A stretch of DNA of 64,000 bases, from the NCBI GenBank assembly GCA_028274465.1, contig CM051456.1, forward strand, positions 75,378,753 to 75,442,752. Direction: 5' to 3'. Position numbers and translations under genes: made by a program. Below, in pieces: positions 57,442-64,000 of this stretch (position 1 is the stretch's first letter; every line of letters starts with the position of its first letter). The notes beneath the pieces are model-generated. The model did not search any database. It saw only the letters and a program-made list of their open reading frames with translations, and was not told the origin of the DNA. The stretch comes from Plantago ovata. Taxonomy: Eukaryota > Streptophyta > Magnoliopsida > Lamiales > Plantaginaceae.

Positions 57442-59088
57442 AAGGTTAATTGATTATGTATATACGTATATATATTGTATGATTTTGTAGATATGTGGAT
57501 GCAATTTATTCTATGATTAATTCGATTTTCAAAAGTTTTGTTTTTTATATAAATTTATAATTTATATTTTTCAAAAAAAAAAAATTAAATATATATATTT
57601 TGTCCGGGCAACCTGGGTGACGCAGGCGGCGCCCAGCGCCTGCGTGCCGCAGGCGCCGTGCCCGCGTCACGGGCGCTAGGCGACCGTGTGCCGCGGGCAC
57701 CCGGGTACCTACGTCACGCAGGTACCCGGGGCTTGCGGATAGGGCGCCGGGCGCCTACGCCCGCGGCACCGGTACCCGCGTGCCGCTGGCGCCGGTCGTC
57801 GGGGACCACGGCGCCGGTACCCCGTGCCGCGGGCGCCGGGCGCCCGGGGCCGCGAGTACCGTGGGGACGGGATCCGTCCCATATTTTAATAAATATAAAT
57901 ATTCTTCGGGTTTGACCCAAAATTGAATTTTGGAAGTTTTGAGGATTGAATTTTATATTTGGAATATAAATATGATTTAATTGTAATTGTTTTTAAACTA
58001 GAGGGGTTAAATTTAATTAGTATAAAGTTAAATGGCTTATTTGTAATTTATCAATTTATTGTTTATTGCAAATTAGTCCTTCTACTTTTGAATTTTAGAT
58101 ATAACACCTCCAAGGTTTTAAAAATTACAATTAGTCATTCGGGTTTTTGAAAATTGCTATTTGGTCAATAGAATTTTCAATTTTTCAATCTAGTCCAAAT
58201 TTTCAATTATTTCATAGAGATTATAAGTATGGGATTATAATTTTCATAATGAAATTATGAAGTCATTTGTCATCCACATAGGCTACTACTTGTTTCATAT
58301 GCTTGATATGCTATTGTTTGACAATGCATGTTTAAATAACAAGTATTTTACATTCCGTTCGACCGCTATGCATGCGAGGGTAGGCGGCGCCCTCTTATAT
58401 GTCGGACCGCATATTTTATGTATGGGTAGGCGGCACCCATTATGTGCTTGATCGCGTTTAGAACTAGAATGGATAGGCGGCATCCATTACGTGTAGACCG
58501 TTCATGCATGATGGGTAGGCGGCGCCCTTATTTGTTTGTAGATGACTGATAACAACCCTCAAGCTACAAGCCCCAACCAATATAAGTACAGAAATATATA
58601 TATGTATGTATTTCTGAGATGCTTTCCAGAGGGTGCTTTAATTATGAACTTTCATTGCGTTTTCTTGTATTGGCGACCTCGTCTTACAGACTCGCAGTGA
58701 TCGTCAAATTAGAGTAAGCCTATGGTTATGACTTACTGCATATTGTATCTAGCGACCTCGATAGGTACAGTATGTACGGCATCGGGTTAAATTAGATTTA
58801 ACAACCAAGAGTTGCTTGACGCAATTGGATAGTCCTACCGGTCATATTATGCTATGCGACCAGCCCCCGTTGGAGTATAGCATTGTATGGATTTGGATCT
58901 TGGCCACTACGGTAACTTGTTCGACATTACCCGTATGTTTGTTGTGGGGGCAAGCATATGTGAAAATAGTTGGAGCTAAACAGCTAAAGGACCTTGTTGT
59001 TTAGTTATGTTGACTGTGTATTTAGAAATAATATTTCAATAGTTGATTTATTATTTTCGTTCTATATTATTTCTCCTGGAAAACCGAA
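57442..59088 (+). other. Leader of B2 with GC-rich block and hairpin array
   Basis: 1.65 kb without a credible gene. It contains a very G+C-rich block (about 57603-57880) with repeated GGCGCC, GGTACC and CCCGGG palindromes, A/T-rich sequence, and four hairpins with loop AGGCGGC (58378-58527). Repeated GCGACCTCG occurs near 58673 and 58753. Untranslated leaders of retroelements usually carry packaging and dimerisation signals. Confidence 0.7.
58378..58527 (+). other. Four covarying hairpins with loop AGGCGGC
   Basis: Units at 58378-58392, 58422-58440, 58468-58488 and 58511-58527, spaced 42-47 bp. Stems: GGGT/GCCC, ATGGGT/ACCCAT, AATGGAT/ATCCATT and GGGT/GCCC. The loop is identical in all four. 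Confidence 0.65.
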
Positions 59089-59923
59089 ATGGCGAATATC
59101 TCGCTCCGTGATGTCTTAGCGAAACAAATTTTGACCGGACCAAACTTCCTAGATTGGATCAGGAATATATGTTTGGTTCTGAGGTACGAAAGGATTGAGT
59201 ACGTCTTGGACGAGGCTAATCCCGTGTGTCCCGAGAATCAGACTGCCTATCAAGTTGCTGATTTGGAATCAAGCCAACAAGGAAAAGTCTGATAAGCATC
59301 ATGTGGATGCTAGATCCGCGCAGTGTATTATGCTTGCGGCAATGAGCAATGAGCTGCAGAGACAACATGATAGCATGTTGCCGTATGAGATGCTAAAGCA
59401 TCTTGAGTCGCTCTTTGAGACGACAGCTAGAAGTGTTGAATTTGATTTGATCAAAGAGATACACAGATGCAAGCTCAATGAAGGAGGGAACATGTCTGAA
59501 CATGTTCTCAAGATGAGAATAAGATCATGGTGATCTTTGTCCTTCAATCATTGTCGAGTTCGTATTCGCAGTTCATCGTTAACCACGATGAATGCGAAGG
59601 ACGTAACACTGCCCGAACTTCATAATCTGCTGAACACATATGATCAAACTCTTCCTAAGAAGGAAAAGTCGATAATGTTTGTTGGGCAACCGTCTAACCC
59701 AAACCCGAGAAACAAAGGTGCTAAGGGTAAGGGAAAGTCGGGAGCCAAGGCTAACACTTCGAGTGATAAGCCTAAGCGTCTGAACCAGAAAAGGAAGTTC
59801 AAGAGGAGCGGAACGGTACACACAGATGAATGTCTTTTCTGTAAGTAGAAAGGACATTGAAAGAAAGATTGCCCTAAGCTGAGGGAAGATCAAGCTAAGA
59901 AGCCACCGACTTCTAGCTAAGGT
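59089..59923 (+). pseudogene. gag: Copia gag (B2)
   Basis: ATG at 59089 (MANISLRDVLAKQILTGPNF, LDWIRNI), the typical Copia gag start. A frame change near 59270 leads to the second part (HHVDARSAQCIMLAAM, LPYEMLKHLESLF, HVLKM) ending at 59533. The third part (59537 onward) holds basic sequence (KGAKGKGKSGAK, RLNQKRKFKRSG) and the CCHC knuckle start CLFCK followed by TAG (about 59848) and further nonsense in KGHxKKDC. About 0.83 kb long, a normal gag size for Copia elements. The leader hairpins lie upstream. Confidence 0.82.
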
Positions 59924-60255
59924 ATGTTTGTTATTGAAATGAACATGACTACTTTTGACTCCAATGGTTGGGTATTAGATACAGCCTGTGGCTCGCACAT
60001 TTGTAATAATGTGCAGGGGCCCACTGAACACAGGCTAGTCAAGCAAGGTGAAATCGACTTGCATGTTGGGAACGACAATTCAGCTGAAGCCAAACGCGTT
60101 GGACGCTGCAGGATAGATTTACCATCAGGACAATATTTGGAACTTGATAACGTTTATTTTGTTCCATCCATTGTCAGAAATATTATTTCCATTCCATTGT
60201 TAGACAATATGGGTTTTTCCTTTCGATTTGCGAATAATACTTGTTATTTTTATTA
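59924..60255 (+). pseudogene. pro: Copia protease and start of pre-integrase (B2)
   Basis: MFVIEMNMTTFDSNGW followed by the active-site region LDTACGSHICNN, then LPSGQYLELDNVYFVPSIVRNIISI, typical of Copia proteases. The frame is open from 59924 to a change of phase near 60250. A stop just before 59924 separates it from gag. The segment shows the uninterrupted sequence into which G1 inserted in B1. Confidence 0.87.
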
Positions 60256-60777
60256 AATGATCAGTATTATGGAAAAGCTCGCTTGGTGAATGGTTTATAT
60301 ATTTTGCAAAGTAGTCTACCTTTATTTCAAATACATAACAAACAACCGTCTTCAAGTAGGAAGAATAATCCAATTTATCTATGGCATTGTCGGCTAGGCC
60401 ATATCAATGAAACACGGATTCAAAGACTAAGAAAGTTGGACTACTTAAAACCATTTGATTTTGAATCATATGGAACATGTGAATCTTGTGTTAAGGGTAA
60501 GATGACGAACAAACCTTTTGTTGGACAAGGTGTTCGTGCCACTCGCTGCTTAGAGCTCATACATACCGATGTATGTGGACCTTTTAAAGTCCATGCGCGT
60601 GGGGGTTATCCTTACTTCGTTACCTTTACTGACGATTTCTCAAGGTATGAATATATTTATCTTATGAAGAATAAATCCGAGACCTTTGTGAAATTCAAGG
60701 AGTTTAGGAATGAGGTCGAGAAATGAATTGAACCTAAGGATAGTCACTCTTCGATCAGATCGAGGAGGTGAATACCT
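60256..60777 (+). pseudogene. int: Copia integrase, N-terminal part (B2)
   Basis: Pre-integrase zinc motif WHCRLGH...CESCVKGKM, then HTDVCGPF and VTFTDDFSRYEYIYLM. Stop TGA at 60724-60726, then SDRGGEY up to the TACCT target site of the solo LTR (60773-60777). The core continues at 62411. Confidence 0.87.
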
Positions 60778-62405
60778 TGATAGTGTATATGTCCTAGAGA
60801 GAGTCCTTACTAAGGGCATGGTGCCCTTATAGAGGACATATATGTACTATTACACAGGTCAACGTAATATAATATATGTTTATTGCATTTCACTATTGAG
60901 TATCGCTTTCATATTTATATTACACCAGACATGCAGCATGCCATATCTCTATTACTGTCTGTATTGATATTAAACATGTCCCCTCGGATAGATGACCGAT
61001 CACACAGTTAGTGGGAGCTATGTGAGTTATCATCTATCCCAAACTCTCCCTAGTCGTGGTACATCTCGGATGTGGGGGTCTGAATGAACCTGACAAGACT
61101 AGTATGCGTGGAGGTTATACTTGTTGGAGCAAGTGTGAGCCGATCCCACGGCCACGGAACGGATTGTTGGACAATCAAGGAACGTTCCAATAACTGCGCA
61201 TAGTTGTTTGAAGAAGCTTTATCGAACAATGGAAGTACCCACTGGACACTCCCATCGATGTATACTCTACACCGACGTGTCTATAGGAACCGGTGAGTTG
61301 TCGAAGTGATTCCATTCGTCCTTTGTACTTACAGGACTTTATAGGACTTGCTTAATACGGTGAGGCCCTATGGGTCACACTATGTGGTGATTCAGTCTAT
61401 CAGAACATCCTTGAAGATGGAATCGCAATTAATTTGGAATTAATTGTGATTGATGGATTATAATTGATTTGGAATTAATTATAATATTTGGTGGCTCAAT
61501 TAATGATTTGGAATTATTAATTGAATTGGCTAATTAATTGTATTTTATGTAAATACAATTAAAGATTATATTTTGGAAATATAATGGAGGTTTGATTTTA
61601 AAGGATATGTTAATTTAGAATTAACATATGCACTAGGGCAAAATCTACTTGGAGTTTGGATTGCCTTAGAAATATAAGTGGGTCCCAAAATTGGGACCCA
61701 CGTCCCGTAGGACAAGGCGCGCGCGTGCGCGTGGCTGGGTAGGGGAAGGTGTTCGACTCCTTCCTCTATTAGAAGTCCAAGGGATAAGTTAGATTTTCCT
61801 GATTGAGTTTTAATTTGATTGGGAATGAATCTAGACTTGATATTGGTTTCCTTGTGCGATAAGAATTAGATTCTTATTTCTTTACGAAGTCTAATTGCTT
61901 ATGCTTTAGGCTTCTATAGACTACAATATATAGTAGACTATTAGAGAGAGTTTTACACACAGTTTCAGACATACACTTTGACAGTCATTCTACCCAGTTT
62001 TCTTAGAGAAAATAAAAACTCTCCCCTCCCTCTTAGCCTCACGCGCGCGCACCCCCACCGGAGGGAATTGCCGCCCCGTCTTCTTGGTCACATAAAGAAT
62101 ATCCTAGCATTCTTCCGATAGGCTGTTCATCCGTGGATACCAAGGTTGAGGTTCTTGGAGCTGGAAACTAACTCTTATTGTCTTGCAGATATAAGGAGCA
62201 TTGTAGATATCTTCGACTTCGACGAAGGAGAAGATACACCGGATTATTACGAAGACTTGGAAGCTGCTTTGGAAGTAAGGTTAGTCTTCTAATTGACGTG
62301 TTTATATATATACGACATATGCATAATCAATTAACATGTATGTTAAGAAAAATTTTAAAATTTCGCTGCGTACCGTAGGGGTAACTCTGACCATATTTTC
62401 TTACA
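60778..62405 (+). mobile_element. Solo family B LTR inserted in B2 integrase
   Basis: 1628 bp, TGATAGTG...TTCTTACA with perfect duplication TACCT (60773-60777 and 62406-62410). Compared with 11038-13111 it lacks about 0.4 kb between CAGGACTTTAT and AGGACTTGC (near 61341). The hairpin cascade is at 61426-61701. It is a copy of the same family as its host. Confidence 0.93.
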
Positions 62406-63300
62406 TACCTTAGTGAAGAATTTATCGACTACTTGAAGGAAAATGGAATTCAATCGCAATGGACTCCTCCTGGAACACCACAGTTAAACGGTGTGTCTGA
62501 GAGGAGGAATCGAACCCTATTAGACATGGTAAGATCAATGATTGGGTTCTCGACTCTTCCAAAGTATCTGTGGGGATATGCACTACAAACTGCAATCTAC
62601 ATTCTGAACCGTGTACGATCTAAATCAGTGGAGAAAACTCCTTATGAGTTATGGAAGGGAAAGAAGCCTTCAGTGGGCTGTCTTAGACCTTGGGCCTGTC
62701 CTGCGATAGTCAAACTGATGCTCACTGATAAGTTAGATGCCAAGGGTGTCAAAGTATATTTCATAGGCTATCCTCGTCAGACGAGAGGCTATGAATTCTA
62801 TCATGCTGAAGATCACAAGGTGATCGTATCTAGAAACGTGAAGTTTTTAGAAGCTGAATACCTCGAAGAAGAGAGGTTAGATGACATGATAGAACTTGAA
62901 GAAATTCAAGACTTTGTCACGCGCGAACATGAGGTCTCTAAATCTTCTGATTTGGACTCAAGTTCAGTGGGAGCTTTCGAAGCAGACAAGGGTGATGATA
63001 TGACACTTGCTAGGCATGTCATAGTCAGTGGGAGTCCTGTGATTAGATCAACAGTTGAAACCACATCAATAGAACCCATTGTCAACCAGCCTGTGCAACA
63101 AGTTGCACAAGAGCAGCCTCCCGCAAGGGAACAGGGTCGCGCCCAACGACCAGTTGCATCAGTACCCACTGATAATGTTCTTGTTATACGAAGCCAGAAA
63201 AGAAAATCACCAGAACAAGTCGAGCTCCGTAGGTCGAAGAGGATCCTAAAGGGACCTCAGAAGCAAAGCCTTATGATAGAAGACATCAATGAACTTGATG
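62406..63300 (+). pseudogene. int: Copia integrase, C-terminal part (B2)
   Basis: Continues the core after the solo [23 protein letters not shown] with the catalytic Glu, [17 protein letters not shown], and the C-terminal linker with LRRSKRIL. It agrees with 8530-9430 of B1 at high identity. One or two changes near 62693 (GCC for GGC) shift the frame in the region RPWGCPA. Confidence 0.85.
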
Positions 63301-64000
63301 TCGGTTTATCAGATCGGAAAGATCCCGAGACCTACAAAGAGGCAATAATTGATATTGACTCAGACAAATGGAAAGAGGCCATGGAATTAGAAATGGATTC
63401 AATGTACCAGAACCAAGTTTGGAACTTGGTAGACTTGCCCCAAGGGGTTAGACCTATTGGGTGCAAATGGGTCTTTAAACGAAAGACAGATGCCGATGGC
63501 AAGGTACAAACGCACAAAGCTAGGCTTGTGGCGAAAGGCTACACACAAAGGTATGGCATCGATTACGATGCAACCTTTTCACCGGTAGCAAAATTGAAGT
63601 CCATTCGAATTCTACTTGCAATAGCTGCCTACTATGATTATGAAATCTGGCAGATGGATGTAAAGACTTCCTTCCTCAATGGCAACCTTGAGGAAGAGGT
63701 CTATATGATACAGCCGGAAGGTTTTATTAGTAAAACCAGGCCAACTGCTGTATGCAAATTACAAAGATCCATCTATGGGCTAAAGCAAGCGTCAAGGAGC
63801 TGGGATATCCGCTTTGATGAAGCTGTCAAATCGTTTGACTTCATCAGAAGCAAGGAAGATCCCTGTGTCTACGCTAGGCACAGCGACAAAGGAGTTGTTT
63901 TCATGATCATTTATGTAGATGACATTTTGATCATGGGAAGCAATGTCTCTATGCTAGAAGAGACTAAAGTTTGGTTATCAAGTACCTTCTCCATGAAGGA
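63301..64000 (+). CDS. rt: Copia reverse transcriptase, N-terminal part (B2)
   Basis: From [20 protein letters not shown] (about 63420) through [15 protein letters not shown] to [10 protein letters not shown] (about 63918-63945), the catalytic motif. No stop or frameshift is evident in this part, unlike B1, which has a shift at EIWQM. The gene runs out of the window before the end of the domain. Because upstream gag and integrase are broken, the whole polyprotein is not functional although this segment reads open. Confidence 0.82.

Larger units (their letters stand above)
55437..64000 (+). mobile_element. Copia element B2 (3' part outside window)
   Basis: 5' LTR, PBS, long leader, gag, protease, integrase (split by a solo LTR) and reverse transcriptase in order. 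Left flank ACATC (55432-55436) is the predicted duplicated target within C1. Several stops in gag and protease indicate inactivity. Confidence 0.92.

Noticed and set aside
57658..57920. Arginine/alanine-rich frames in the GC-rich leader of B2
   Set aside because: Composition effect in both strands of a palindromic block; no start context or homology pattern.
58378..58527. CRISPR-like array (regular 42-47 bp spacing of a short repeat)
   Set aside because: The repeat is a 7-base loop in changing stems inside a plant retroelement leader; no cas genes and no prokaryotic context.

Overview
This window is plant nuclear DNA made almost entirely of LTR retrotransposons and one CACTA DNA transposon inserted into one another. 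The evidence is SIRE-like and other Copia elements, Gypsy elements primed by tRNA-Asp, a CACTA terminus starting CACTACAAGAAAA, and plant-style PBS and PPT signals. I found no host gene, tRNA, rRNA or CRISPR array. The setting looks like gene-poor heterochromatin of a flowering plant; the species cannot be told.

Names used here: A = SIRE-like Copia, with LTRs TGTTAGG...CCAACA of about 1.5-1.6 kb. B = a second Copia family, with LTRs TGATAGTG...TTCTTACA of 1.6-2.1 kb. G = Gypsy, with LTRs starting TGATGA. S1 = solo Gypsy LTR. C1 = CACTA transposon.

Layout, left to right: 1-761 is a minus-strand A-type LTR inserted in the gag of B1. B1 (762-13111) is split by the minus-strand Gypsy G1 (1487-7923, TSD TTCCA). 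B1 sits in the integrase region of A1, whose remainder runs 13112-30064. A1 contains a 100-N gap (21073-21172) flanked by two near-identical 6.06 kb blocks, best explained as an unmerged contig overlap. A1 sits in the pre-integrase region of A3 (30065-47254), which also carries the Gypsy G2 (32762-39154, TSD GTATT). The 3' LTR of A3 is followed directly by a PBS and the gag of A4 (47255-50216), a tandem arrangement sharing one LTR. A4 is broken by the plus-strand Gypsy G3 (50217-53243 visible), G3 by C1 (from 53244), C1 by S1 (53453-54853, TSD TTGAC) and by B2 (55437 to the window end), and B2 by a solo LTR of its own family (60778-62405, TSD TACCT). The deepest chain is five levels: A4 > G3 > C1 > B2 > solo B LTR.

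The Copia elements encode gag, protease, integrase, reverse transcriptase and RNase H; all copies are broken. The A family also has a very large third reading frame (ORF3, about 1.7 thousand codons over 5.1-5.2 kb) after pol. Its N- and C-terminal parts are conserved, its middle is long, acidic and repetitive, and a TATA box lies about 140 bp upstream of its ATG. G1 and G2 have complete ends and LTRs but encode only gag and protease, so they are non-autonomous.

The most interesting unexplained signals are RNA- or DNA-structure-like: (1) seven hairpins between pol and ORF3 with paired changes in the stems and a conserved loop; (2) four hairpins with loop AGGCGGC and covarying stems in the B2 leader; (3) about ten consecutive perfect hairpins in the B LTR; (4) nested GNRA-type hairpins at the 3' end of the A LTR; (5) GC-rich triloop hairpins in the LTRs of different Gypsy families, in three of them just upstream of the TATA box. 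All rest on reading by eye and need folding and alignment across family members.
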